DNA of 64,000 nucleotides from Scenedesmus sp. ARA3 (Eukaryota; Chlorophyta; Chlorophyceae; Sphaeropleales; Scenedesmaceae). The position numbers were made by a program, and so were the translations under genes. Location: assembly GCA_004335835.1 (NCBI GenBank), contig RWJK01000301.1, positions 1-64,000 on the forward strand, written 5' to 3'. Below are positions 23,001-33,476 of the stretch, piece after piece (position 1 is the first letter of the stretch; every line of letters begins with the position of its first letter). The notes under the pieces were generated by a model. The model was not told where the DNA came from. It saw nothing but the letters and a program-made list of their open reading frames with translations, and did no database searches.

Positions 23001-23870
23001 GTGCTGTGAACATGGGTCTTGAACCAAGGAGCATTAGCATGCAGAGGCAGCGCCAGTAGCTGTGGATGTTGCAAATACCAGTGGTATTACAACGGAGCGC
23101 AGGCGGTGCATGCTATGCGTGGTGCATCACAGGTTTCATTGGTTCTGTGCCAGCTGGGGTATGCGTTGCAATATGACAGCCGAGCAGCACGCGCAGCAGC
23201 GCTAGTCTGCCGAGCTCACCTCCATCTGGACTGCAGTTGTTGCCCTTGCAGCTGCAGCACAGCAAACAGTAGAAAAACAGCTCAGCTTACAACATTAGAT
23301 GTGGTTGAGTAGCTGTTGCTGTACAACAAATGTTGTAAGCAACAACCAATGCTGCCCTGCAATGCGCTGTGCTTGGCATGCACATGCATGCTGCGCTGTG
23401 CCTGGCGTGCACAAAATCAGATGCGCTGTGCTTGGCATGCACATGCATGCTGCGCTGTGCCTGGCGTGCAGGCAAGTTCAAGCTGAAGAGCTGCAGGAAG
23501 CTGGCACCTCACCTGCCACAGGCCCAAATGGCCTGGTAGGTGGAGGGGTATGCTGCGCTGGGCACGATCTGGTTGTTGTCCTTGCACTGCGGGTCGTTAG
23601 TCACGAAGAACTTGCCCCCGCTGCCATCCAGGCGCACGATGGGCGTGAAGTCGCCCAGGAAGTCTCGTGGGATGCAGCACTTCCAGTTGTTGGCCTTGTA
23701 CAGCTCAGGCAGGTTGATCACCTGCCCCGACATCAGCGTCATGTCTGCGCAGGCACGGCACAGTTGGAGGAAAAGCCAGTGTCACCAGCAAGCAGCAGCA
23801 CCAGCAGCAACAACAGCAGAGCAGCAGTGACTGTTGCGCATGGCTGCACACAGCTGATCGAGTACCACAT
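20032..23870 (-). CDS. Secreted Cys-rich protein with duplicated CC domain and Pro-rich tail
   Basis: Ten exons on the minus strand, 5' to 3': 23870-23786, 23744-23513, 23251-23220, 22962-22801, 22582-22307, 22103-22039, 21877-21838, 21577-21372, 21068-20939, 20453-20032. All are in phase, giving 549 aa. The N-terminus is a signal peptide (Leu-rich core, residues ~17-27). Two copies of a domain follow at ~31-82 and ~173-224, each with a CC-x-P-R motif, an R-x-D-x-S-x-G-[KR]-[FY]-F-V core and a terminal D-P-x-C. A Cys-containing spacer (~106-170) separates them. A Trp/Pro segment (~298-366) leads to a tail of TRPSMP-type repeats and a Gly/Arg end. The layout suggests an extracellular-matrix or wall glycoprotein; no known family was recognised. 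Uncertain points: the first intron is only 41 bp, a TATAAA-like string touches the start codon, and the last exon could begin at 20420. Confidence 0.75.
20120..20350. repeat. Coding minisatellite, ~21-bp unit (TRPSMPT heptads)
   Basis: About ten degenerate copies of a ~21-base unit (on + : GGCATGCTGGGGCGGGTGGT and variants). On the minus strand they encode Thr-Arg-Pro-Ser-Met-Pro-Thr heptads in the last exon of the secreted protein. Ser-Pro and Thr-Pro spacing of this kind is typical of hydroxyproline-rich wall glycoproteins. Confidence 0.9.
23362..23470. repeat. Tandem repeat, 59-bp period, in intron 2 of the secreted protein gene
   Basis: ATGCGCTGTGCTTGGCATGC begins a unit at 23362 and again at 23421. 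Both copies continue with CACATGCATGCTGCGCTG and TGCCTGGCGTGCA, giving about 1.85 near-identical copies. It lies between exons ending at 23513 and 23251. Confidence 0.9.
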
Positions 23871-25301
23871 ATTTATACACTTGTTGACAACAGGATGCTG
23901 ATGATTGAATGTTGCCATTCAAGGCGTGCTGCTCCCTCGCTGGCAGTGCTACCAACGACACCACCGGTGCACCGATTGCTGGTGCGTCCGCCACAGTTTG
24001 AAACACATCAGCAGCAAAGCAGCAATTATGCACTTGTATTCTCACTCTGACATGACGCCGGTGCGATCAGCAGACCAACAAGTATCAAAACGAAGACCGG
24101 CAGCATCGTAGATCATCAACTCCTAGCGCATTCAGAACATATTAATGAAATTGGGGATCAGTGTAAGGAGAGTACGTGCAAGGTGGTAGGTGCAGAGCAC
24201 ACCGCTGCCATCGCGGCATTGCTGGCGCGCTGTGTAGCTGAGTCAACCATGACACCATCAAGAGTGTTGGTGGGCACCACGGGTGACGACCATTGCATCG
24301 CCGTTTACAGTACAGGCGCCCTGTATGCTGCTGGAGTAAGCCTCATTATACCATTCAAGGCTTGATGCATAAGACTTGGACAGTGTGCTGCTGCATCATC
24401 ATACAGCGTGATGAGCTGTACGATTATGCAGCAGCGCACCATTCAAATGTTATGCCTGAAGCCTTTAAGATATCAGTGCCCACGGTATTAATGGGATCCA
24501 CAATGCTCATCGTTCGCCACCTTACCCGTAGTACCATCATCAACAGACACCTCCATCAAATATGCAAACACTGCAACCAGTCACACTGTCACAGCAGTGT
24601 CTGACAGTCCTGCCCCAGCGCAGTACTTGCTGCGGTGGGGTTTGGGACCACATGACCAGGGCACTGGAACGAGCACTGGGTGCTTCAGCAGCAAGCATAG
24701 ATGTATGGAAACGGCAGCCGCAGCCGAACTTGTCGCCTGCCTGCCAGCTACTATGCCTCCTCAACTGCTGTATCTGCAGCACAAGCTCTGCCGCCAGGCA
24801 GCCGCTGCCCGCTGCAGGTGCTATGTTTGCTGCTCCAAACAGCAATGCTGCGCTGTCAGCAGCTGCACACCCCCATTGGATGCACGCAGCGCTGCTTGCC
24901 TGTACACGCGTGGTTTCAGTCTGCAGCCCAGTCCAAGCCTGCTTCACACTTCTGCAGGTGACACAGGCAGTGCTTGCCTTCGCACCAAGTCAGCAGCCAT
25001 GCAGCAGCCTGCGCTGCGCTGGCAGCTGCAACCACGAAATGTGCAACCCTAGAGGACAGCCAAGCACCAGCCCCAGTGAGCTGACGCAGCACACGCCCAG
25101 CCTCACCCTGCCTGGTCGGTGATCCGTACACCCAGGGAGCACTCCGCACACAAAACAGCCGCACACACAACATCAACTCATAGGGGCGCCTCAAACAAAG
25201 TTTGTATGTACAAGTACAAATTGCTGTTCCGCTCACAAACATGCTCACACACATGCAGACATGCACGTGCACACACATGCACTGCTGCTGCTGCTGCCCT
25301 A
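23871..25301. other. Intergenic: promoter of secreted protein, 3' region of GTP cyclohydrolase II
   Basis: Both flanking genes are on the minus strand. No gene is supported. A plus-strand open frame at 24562-25122 is Cys/Ala/Gln-rich low-complexity sequence and was not accepted. A short inverted repeat (TTGAATG with CATTCAA) is at about 23906-23923. Confidence 0.45.
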
Positions 25302-25616
25302 TCATACCGCACCACCTGAACTACTGCTGCTGCTACTACTGCTGCCGTTGATCAGCACCGCCGACTGGCTGCTGCTGCTGCTGCTGCTGCTGCTGTCATC
25401 GCCGCCATCATCATCCTCGTCCATGGCCACCGTGTGGCTGGCCAGGGCCGGGCTGCTGCTGCTGCCCTTGGCGTCCTGCAGGCCCTGCGGCAGGCCCATG
25501 CCGCCCTCAGACAGCGCGGCGCTGCTGGGCTGGCTGGGCTCGCCGTCGTGGTTCCAGTAGCACCAGGAGCCGTCCAGCAGGTGGTCCATGCGCTCGCGCT
25601 TGGCGGACAGGTAGCC
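25302..25616 (-). other. GTP cyclohydrolase II terminal exon, distal version
   Basis: After the acceptor at 25617 this exon reads [16 protein letters not shown], matching the conserved RibA C-terminal motif (YL-x-TKR-x-K-MGHLL in the family). An acidic and poly-Ser tail follows to the stop at 25302-25304. Phase 0 fits the exon ending at 26662. Its high-GC codon use resembles the constitutive exons. Confidence 0.75.
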
Positions 25617-26292
25617 CTGCTCGAAAGTGGTGGCGAGCAGGGGAGGAGGGCGCAGCGGGGTTGGCGCGCAGTCAAGGCACGCGTCAGTGCAGAGGAGCAT
25701 GGTGTCAGCAGATCTCCGTTTGGAAGCGGGAAGCAAGAGATCCGGGGGACATGGCAGCGCGTGCCATGCGAGATATTGTCCGAAGCCATGATTTGAGAAG
25801 GGTGTACATCACAAAGAAGCCTGCCCAATGAAATGCACACTGCTGCCCCTGCCCCACCCTGCTGAATCTGCGGCGATCGCGAAATGCTTCAGCGGCAGCC
25901 AGCCAGCTGCTGCTGAGGCCCCTGCAACAGCCGCCTGTGCTGTTAGTGTGTGCTGCCACAAGTGCCGGCACTGGCCAGCATGCGGCTGATCATCTGCATC
26001 TGATATCGGCCCGGTCACTGCTGCCCCCCTGCCGCTGCTGTGGCTGCTGCAGGCTTGTTGTGCAGCAGCAAGGTGGCGCTGCTGGCAGGCACAGGGCATG
26101 GCTGTGCAGCCACAGAGCTGCCTCCCGCAAGTGTCCTGCAAGTGCTGCCAAGCGCAGCTGCTTCTGCAGCAGCCGGTGCATAAATGATGATGTTGTTGCT
26201 AGCCCTGCCATTGCTGCTACCTCCATTGCTTCTGGCCTGAGCCTGCTGCCTGCCGGTTCTATTGCTGAAGCTGCTGCTGGTGTCAAGAGCAG

Positions 26293-26325
<33 letters not shown>

Positions 26326-28513
26326 CCAAGTCCCACAAAGGTGCCCCAGCTGGCGTCAGCAAGTGGTGCATGCGAGTCCGTTTGGCGTCCAAGTACCCCT
26401 GAATGCAGTGTGCAGTGGCCAGCAGAGTGCAATGCAAGAGCAGTGGGCGACGCAGCGCAGCAGCAGCTGACCACCTCCAGCTGCAGCAGCTGTTGCCACT
26501 GCTCACTACCACCACGACCTACTGGGTCTGGTGACATGACAGCTGTGCGCGCCTGGCCCACCCGCACCATGCCCCCAGTGCCGCACACTGCCTCCCTCAG
26601 GTCATGCTGCTGCTGAGCGCCCCACCCCCCACACCAGCAGCTGCCCCCAGCGCAGGCCCACCTGGTTGTGCTCGCCCGCCTGCACCTGGCAGGGGATGCG
26701 CCCGCTGATGGCCACGCCCAGCTGCCCCAGCACGCCCAGCTTGCGCGGGTTGTTGGTCTGCAGCGCGACATACACAAGCATTCCGAGTCAGCACATGGCC
26801 AATGAGGTTGACTTGACGGCAACATGGGGGCACTGCATACGCGCAAGCCAGCAGGCCTCCACAATATGATGTTGCATGGATTGCATCTCATGTTGATCTG
26901 CGCTCACTTCAGGCACCGTCAACTGGCAGCTGCAAGCATCCAGACATGCAGGTCAACCCCTTCCATTACAGTTGCCGTTCAGCCCGCCTGTTGCTGCCTC
27001 ATCTGCTGCACATGCCCAGCTAACCCATCCTGCCCACTCCCCTCCAACCCCAGCCGCTGCCGGCCCGCGCACCATGAGCTGCACGCTGCGCACGCCCAGG
27101 TCGCGCAGGATGTTGCGCACGCTGGTGTACTCGCGGCAGTCGTCCGGCAGCCCCAGCGCGCGGTTGGCGTCCACCGTGTCCAGGCCCTGCTCCTGTGGGC
27201 GCACACGCACACGCAGCAGCGCGGGGAACCATGCAACAGCAGCAGCATGTTAGCTTGGTATGCTGTGGGACAGACGGCTGCTGGCTGAAATAGTATGCTT
27301 GCTGTACTGGTTCCTGCCAGCATAGCTGCTGAACACATCGGCATGACGCAGCCCAAACACCCAACAGCACACGCCGCACTCTGCTGCCCCACCGCACTCT
27401 GCTGCCTTGCCACATTGCCATGCGCCAGCCAGCCAGCGACGTGGCGCGCCGCGCACCTGCAGCGCGTAGGCTGCGATCTTGTTGGCCAGGCCGATGCCGC
27501 GGCCCTCCTGCTGCAGGTAGATGACCATGCCCACGCCCTGCGCCTGGATGAACTTCAGCGCCAGCTCCAGCTGCTCTGCGCAGTCGCACTTGAGAGAGCC
27601 CAGCACCTCTGCAGCAGCAGCGGCAGGGGACAGCAGTGCATTCGGTGTGCGCACAGGGCGAGCTGCAAGGCAGGCCAGCAAGGCCCACGTGCAAGCTCCC
27701 ACCATGCTGCTGGCAACTGCATATCAGTCCCTAAGACAGAAACATCACCAAGCATACAGCACACATAATGTGCACAAATGAAGGTCACACGCCTGTACAC
27801 TCCTCAATGATGCAGCAGTACTTGCACTCATAACAGTACACATCAACTCGCCATTGCAGCGCCTTAGCCCATCACCTACGATCTGCAGCTCACCTGACGT
27901 GAAGCACGCGTCGTGTACTCTCACAGGTACCTGCATTCATGCAATGTGTCAGCAACGCACCTGGCATTGTCGGCGATCACAGGTGCAGCAGAGCAGTGCC
28001 TGAAAAGCCTGCATATTGGCCCAGCGTGCCACTCACATCGCTCCTGCCTTCTACTTCTCCACAGATGATTGCAGTGGGTTCTGTGAACGTGATGCCGCCG
28101 TCCAACTGCAGAGCAAACAGACATAAGCAGACTGTCAGGTGGTGGACAGCAGACGCTTGGCCTGCTACGCTGGCCACAAAGCAGCTCACCGAGTGCTTGT
28201 ATCCTCGCAACCGGAAGTTTCCATGCCGAGTAGGCAGCAGAGTCTCGGCAATGAAGCGAGTTTTCACCAGGTCCTCTCGGATGGGTGCACTCTTGCTGGC
28301 ACCCGCACTGCTGGCAGATATCCCGGCCTGGTCCGACATCAAAGCTTTTACTGCGCCACTGCTCGGCTCTAGTTCTCTACGTCCACCGCGAACTAAAATT
28401 AGCCTGGCTCTCTGCACGCGCTTGCTGTGTCTGCACGGCAAGCACGCTGCGTATGTGGAGCAGCTGCTTGTAGCAGCGCCATGGCTGCCAATTCTGTCAG
28501 CAAGAAGAGACAT
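25302..28513 (-). CDS. RIBA: GTP cyclohydrolase II, plastid-type (riboflavin biosynthesis)
   Basis: Converts GTP to 2,5-diamino-6-ribosylamino-pyrimidinone phosphate, formate and pyrophosphate, the first riboflavin step. Exons 5' to 3': 28513-28190, 28105-28037, 27930-27894, 27608-27457, 27192-27073, 26757-26662, then one of two terminal exons (26398-26015 or 25616-25302). The core is in phase (266 aa). The first ~80 residues are Ser/Ala/Arg-rich, like a plastid transit peptide. Catalytic features: [14 protein letters not shown], zinc Cys in HDACFTS (C140) and LKCDC (C151, C153), [36 protein letters not shown] and TNNPRKL. No DHBP synthase (RibB) domain precedes it, unlike bifunctional plant RIBA1; it resembles stand-alone bacterial RibA. 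Predicted lengths are 393 or 370 aa depending on the last exon. Confidence 0.9.
26015..26398 (-). other. GTP cyclohydrolase II terminal exon, proximal version
   Basis: After the acceptor at 26399 this exon reads [16 protein letters not shown], a second copy of the same C-terminal motif. A Ser/Ala/Gln-rich tail follows to a stop at 26015-26017. It is also phase 0 and lies between the core exon at 26662 and the distal terminal exon. Use of one should exclude the other unless an internal donor is used. Confidence 0.7.
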
Positions 28514-29866
28514 TGGTGTGCCAACGTCAAGGTTGTGCACCCAGGCCTGTTTGCCTACAGTTGTGGCGTGTGGTGAGCCTCTGCGCGAGCCTGGTGAAGC
28601 AGCTCTCTGCGTGAAAACGTTGTCTAATCCTTGCAATTGTTAATATACATGGTTGAGAACCTGTGCTAGCGTTGAGGCAGGGCGGTGACACAAGCACAGT
28701 GCTGGTCATGTCAGCATGTTCAATGTGTGTCAGCAGGGTTCTAAGCTAAGACCACCAGTCAGCTCAACACCATGCTGCAGACGTTCGCCAAGCTTCCATA
28801 GCTACTAAGAACTCAGAGTTTTTGATCTATCATGTTACCCAAAGTCGAACGCAGAGCTCTGCAGGCACGCAAACAGCAGTGTATGTCTGGTCAAGTCTCG
28901 CATGATCACCATGGTGACCAGCTGCCAGTGCCACAAGAATCTAACCATGTTGCACATGCAGAAGACAAGTTAAATATCACCACACAGATGCACTGATCCA
29001 GTAGCATCATGGTGGCCCATGCAGAAATCACCCAGGCCACGGTGCCTTTAAACAACATGCTGCCTGTGCCACAACAGCTGCTTCGCACGAAAAGTATGGC
29101 ATCCCTGCGCCCATGCCCGACAGTTCATCATCAGCAGCATTAGACTACTACTTACAATTGCCAACCAAGCCGAAGCAGTAACGCCAGGCCCAACAGTTGC
29201 AGCTGCCATGTTATCCTCCACCACAGCAGGCTCATCAGTCCAATCCAAAGCCACAAAAGGCCAGTCATCTACAACTGTCAACATGCACACTGAAGTATGG
29301 CATACCGACATGCACAACACGAACTCGCTGACAAGTTAAATGTACACCAACACCACGCCTGCGCAACTGCGCAAGGCCAGTAAGCATGCCAGCCCATCAA
29401 GCAACATACGCATGTGGAACACAACTGCCCTCACACAAAGTCGGGCCTAGCATAACAACAAAACCTGAGTTGTAGCAGCACAGCGGCTACTGTTGTGCAC
29501 AACCTCTGTTCAACTTGATCCTGATACAAAACCCTACCCCCCAAGCACATGCACGCAAGCATAGAGCTGGCAGCAGTGCACCATCAGCACCCGCAACCAG
29601 TTGTCAGTGGCCGTAACGCAAACACGGCCCATACGTGGCCATGCCACAGCTTGAAACGCAAACACTTGCACAGAAAGTGCTGCAGCACAGCGCAGCAACA
29701 GGACAACCAGACAGCTCACTTCTGGCTTGCAGGCAGGCCATCGACACTGCTGCAGCACTCAGGCAACAAGCCTCGCAGCTTGATGTCAACACCCCACATA
29801 TGCCCTACAGTCACACTAGCCTGGCACCAGACCCAGGCTGGTTAATGCAAAATGCACGCCCACAGA
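28514..29866. other. Intergenic, no gene supported
   Basis: Lies between the 5' end of the GTP cyclohydrolase II gene and the 3' end of the next minus-strand gene. AT content is higher than in the coding regions. Open frames are short and unremarkable. Confidence 0.5.
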
Positions 29867-32268
29867 TTAGCCCTCCATCTTTGGCTCCGGCTGCTCTGCT
29901 TGCTGCAGCCCCATGTCCGCCCCCTCTACCTTTACCTCTTGCTGTTGCTGCTGCTGAGCCGCCATAGCAGCCTGTAGCTGCTGCAACTGCTGCTGCTGCT
30001 GCAGTGCCTCCAGCTGCTGTTGCAGCCCCTGCTGCTGAGCCTCCAGCTGCGCCGCCTGCTGCTGCTCCAGGTGCGCCCTGCCTTCCGCCTCAGCTGCTTG
30101 AGCCGCAGCGCGCTCCTCTGCTTCTGCCTCTTCCTGCAGCCTGTGTGCCTTGGCCACCATTTCATTGACAGCTGCCTCTGGGATCACACCAGACTCGGTG
30201 GCCGCCTGCGCCTGCGCCAGCAGCTGCGCCGCCTCCTTGCGCTTGTCAGTGGCGAGTGACATCAGCGCTGCAGCAGCCGCATCCTCCTCAGCAGAGTTGT
30301 ACGCGCGTGCGCCGCCTGCCACCGCCTTGAGGGCATCAGCAATGGCTGCTGATGAAGTGTTGAGCGGCGCAATCGCAGGCAGCGTGGCAGCGCCTGCATC
30401 CGCTGTCAGCTGTGGCAGCGGCAGCTCGGGCTGCGCAGCCTGGGCAGCAGCATCCTGAGCAGCGGCTGCTCCTGCTGCTGCAGAGTCCGCAAGAGCATGC
30501 GCCTCCGCCTGCACTGCGGCCGGAGCCGCAGCTGCAGCTGCCATCTGCTGTGCGTACTGCTCGGCCATCTCTGCGGTGATCACCGTGCCACCTGCTGCTG
30601 CTGCCATGTTGAGGGCCTGCTGTAGCGCTGCATTGCTGGTTGCCACGCCGCTGGCGTCCACCACTGCCTGCTGAGCAGCTGCAGCCTCCGCTGCAGCTGC
30701 GCCTGCCTGCTCATGCGCAGCAGCGTCTGCCGCTGCCTGGTGTGCTGCTGCCGCCAGCACCGCAGGGTCTGCCTCGCCTGCTGCTGCCGCTGCTGCCGCT
30801 AGTGCGCTGGGGTCCAGGATGTTGGCGCCCATTGCTGTGAGCCCTGCCATCAACGGCAGATCCGCCTGGCCGCCAGCTGCTGCTGCTGCAGCCACAGCTG
30901 CATCCACTGCCGCCTGGTCAGCACCTGGCATGCCTGTGCTGCCATCGTGCACCCGCATCATCTGCATGTTGCCGTTGGCGTCTGTGGTGAACTGCAGGCC
31001 CTCAGGCAGCTGGAGGCCCTGGATGCCCTGCAGGCCCTGGAGGCCCTGCAGGCCCTGGAGGCCCGAAGGCAGGCCTGACAGGATCTGCAGCCCACCTGGC
31101 AGCTGCAGCGGCATGCCCAGCCCCGGCAGCTGCAACTGCTGGCCATTAGCTTGCACTAGCCCACCATCCGGCTGCACTGTCAGCTGCAGCAGCGTGGGCA
31201 GCTGGCCATTGCCTGTGAGCCCCTGCAGCTGTGCAAATTGCAGCGCCTGCGAGGCGCTCATTGCGTTTGCGTCTCCCTCCTGACCGGAAGGCAGCGTGAG
31301 CATCATGGGCGTGCTGCCTGCCACCAGGCCACCGGAGGCCTGCTGCATGGCCGCCAGTGCTGCCTGCAGCTGGTCTGCCTGCATGCCTCCCTCCATGCCC
31401 TGCAGCTGGCCCGCAGGGTTGAGCATCAGCGGGAACATGCCTGGCAGCATGGGGATGATGGGCAGCATGTTGCCGCCTGCAGTGGAACACAGCAGCAGAG
31501 GTAGCAGCACAACAAATACCAGCTTGGATAGCAGCTGGTTATACAGAGCACAGGCGTGGTATGCAAAGCAACAGGCTGAACGTAACAACATGCAGTCCAC
31601 TGACTTCTGCGCTGTGGGTACAGCTCCTCAGCATTGCAAACATGCATGTTGCACGAAGCAGTTTGACAAAAGCGGGCTCCAGCCTTCAAACCTGTGCCAT
31701 GCGTGATGTCCGTGGTTTAATGCAGGTAGATGCCACAATGCAGGTGTGTGCAAGACCCATTTACATCCTACGTGCCTGCTGGCAGCAATGCCAGTCTGAC
31801 GAACGTGACGTCCTGCAGCATGGCGTGCCTGCATAGCTGAGCACACCAACCAGCTGCGAGGCAGAACAAGGACAGGCTCTGCTCACCCTCTCCACCCAGC
31901 ATGATGCCCTGAGGGAACTGTTGGCCGGGCTGCAGGATCAAGCCACCTGGGCCCCGCAGGCCGTTGAGCGCCAAGGCCATGGGGTCAGTGAGGCCCATCT
32001 GGCCAGCTGTGGCATCATAAGGCTTCAGCTCATAAGAGTTTGGGTCAAGCTGCCACCGCGGGTGCCCCATGCGCGCGTTTTGGTTGTGCACTGAGGGTGA
32101 TGGCCTCGCGCGCTGCTTGCACTTGTGCTTCTCGAGGCAGGCCTCATTGCAGCACTTCCCCTGACATCTTGGGCAAGTAATACCCTTAGATGGAGCAAGC
32201 CTGCGACCTCGCTTGATGTCGCCATACACCTCGGGGTTGGTGCAAGCCACGCCTGCCTTGCAATACAT
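29867..32268 (-). CDS. Cys/His-cluster protein with long Gln/Ala-rich region, unknown role
   Basis: Two exons: 32268-31887 and 31476-29867, joined in phase, giving 663 aa. The first 50 residues hold C3, C9, C32, C35, C39, C40, C44, H48 and C50, in strings such as CPRCQGKCCNEACLEKHKC. This resembles the second half of a MYND-type zinc site (CxxC...C...H...C) and could bind two zinc ions. The rest has LQG repeats (~190-215), many Ala/Gln runs, and a helical Glu/Ala/Gln region near 500-640 that could form a coiled coil. Such a design (small zinc module plus Gln-rich activation-type region) suggests a nuclear regulator, but this is inference from composition. It ends with EPKMEG. The divergent neighbour at 33166 may share its promoter. 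Confidence 0.72.
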
Positions 32269-33165
32269 GCTGCCTGCTGCTGATGCTGAGTTTGTACGTC
32301 TATTTAAGCCTGTTGAAGCGCCTGGCTGGGCAAATCACGGGCTGCAGGCCTTCACAGCGCCCTCAACAACGAGTGGGCGGCCAACAGCTATTCGCACGAG
32401 CCGCGCCCAGTGTCCACAGCAGAGGAACGAGCCCCGTCTGTGTCCGCTTGAATAAATGACTGACAGCGTCACTGACTGTCAGAACAGTTGGCACTAACGC
32501 TGGCAGACTCGACAACAGAAGGGTGGAGCTTTTGCACTTTAATAAGTGGATGAAGACCTGACTGTTGCAAAGGAGCGGGCCTTGTAGGTCCATGCATGGC
32601 TCTTTAACCTCAGCGAGGCCTCCGAATGCCCTGCAGTGTTTAGGGCTTGGCAGGACTCTTCATGCGCCAGGTTGCTGTACCTTAGAGTTTGCGCTTGTTT
32701 TTGACAGTAATAACAAGAGTGAGTTTAGTCTGGGTGCAAGGTCAAGCAGGCTGCGTATGTTGCCACCTCACCAGCGCAGACGAGCTGTGCTGACACGACC
32801 GCCTCAGCAACAGCAGAAGCAACAGTAATAAGTGCTTACTGCAAGTGACGGCAGCAGGGTAGGTCGGGGGCAATCCTGGCCTGCTCCCGCACCAGCAGCA
32901 GCAGCAGTCAAAATACATCAGGTGAGGGAACAGCAGGCAGGCAGTGCAACATTGTTCAGCACGTAAATGCTGCAAGGTTTAGCTGACCGTGTTGCACGGT
33001 CCTCAACATCCTGGTGCCAGCATTCATCCACCAGCACGTGTGCCGACTTGCCTGGTCACGTGCATCATGCAGGAGTCCTGGGGTATTGGCTGCTGCAGCT
33101 ACGTGTTTGGGCAGTACAATGGAGCGGCCTCTATGCTGAGATAGCAGATCCCTGGGATAAGGGTC
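32269..33165. promoter_or_regulatory. Divergent intergenic region, possible bidirectional promoter
   Basis: About 900 bases separate the start codons of the minus-strand Cys/His-cluster gene (32268) and the plus-strand OPR gene (33166). A weak TATA-like string (TATTTAAG) is at 32301-32308, about 33 bases upstream of the minus-strand start. No gene is supported inside. Confidence 0.35.
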
Positions 33166-33440
33166 ATGCAGGCCTGCCAATGCAGGCGGCTGGCAGGGCT
33201 GCAGCTGCAGCAGCAGCACCGCGCAGCCGTGCGCCTGCAGGCCACCCAAAACTCAGCGGCAGCTCCCAACAGCAAACAGCCGCAGTCGCGCAGCGACAGG
33301 AGCCAGCAGCCAGGCGCTGACATCAATGGCAGGCAGCAGCTTCCTAAAGCTCAACTGCAGAGTGCTGAAGCACCCCAGAGCCCTGCAGTGCAGCAGCAGC
33401 AGCAGCCAGCTGGTTACGTGGCGGAGCCTTGGGAGGTTGC

Positions 33441-33476
<36 letters not shown>

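Noticed and set aside
24562..25122. 186-residue plus-strand open frame
   Set aside because: Cys/Ala/Gln/Ser-rich low-complexity product opposite the 3' flank of the GTP cyclohydrolase II gene; no splice or family support.
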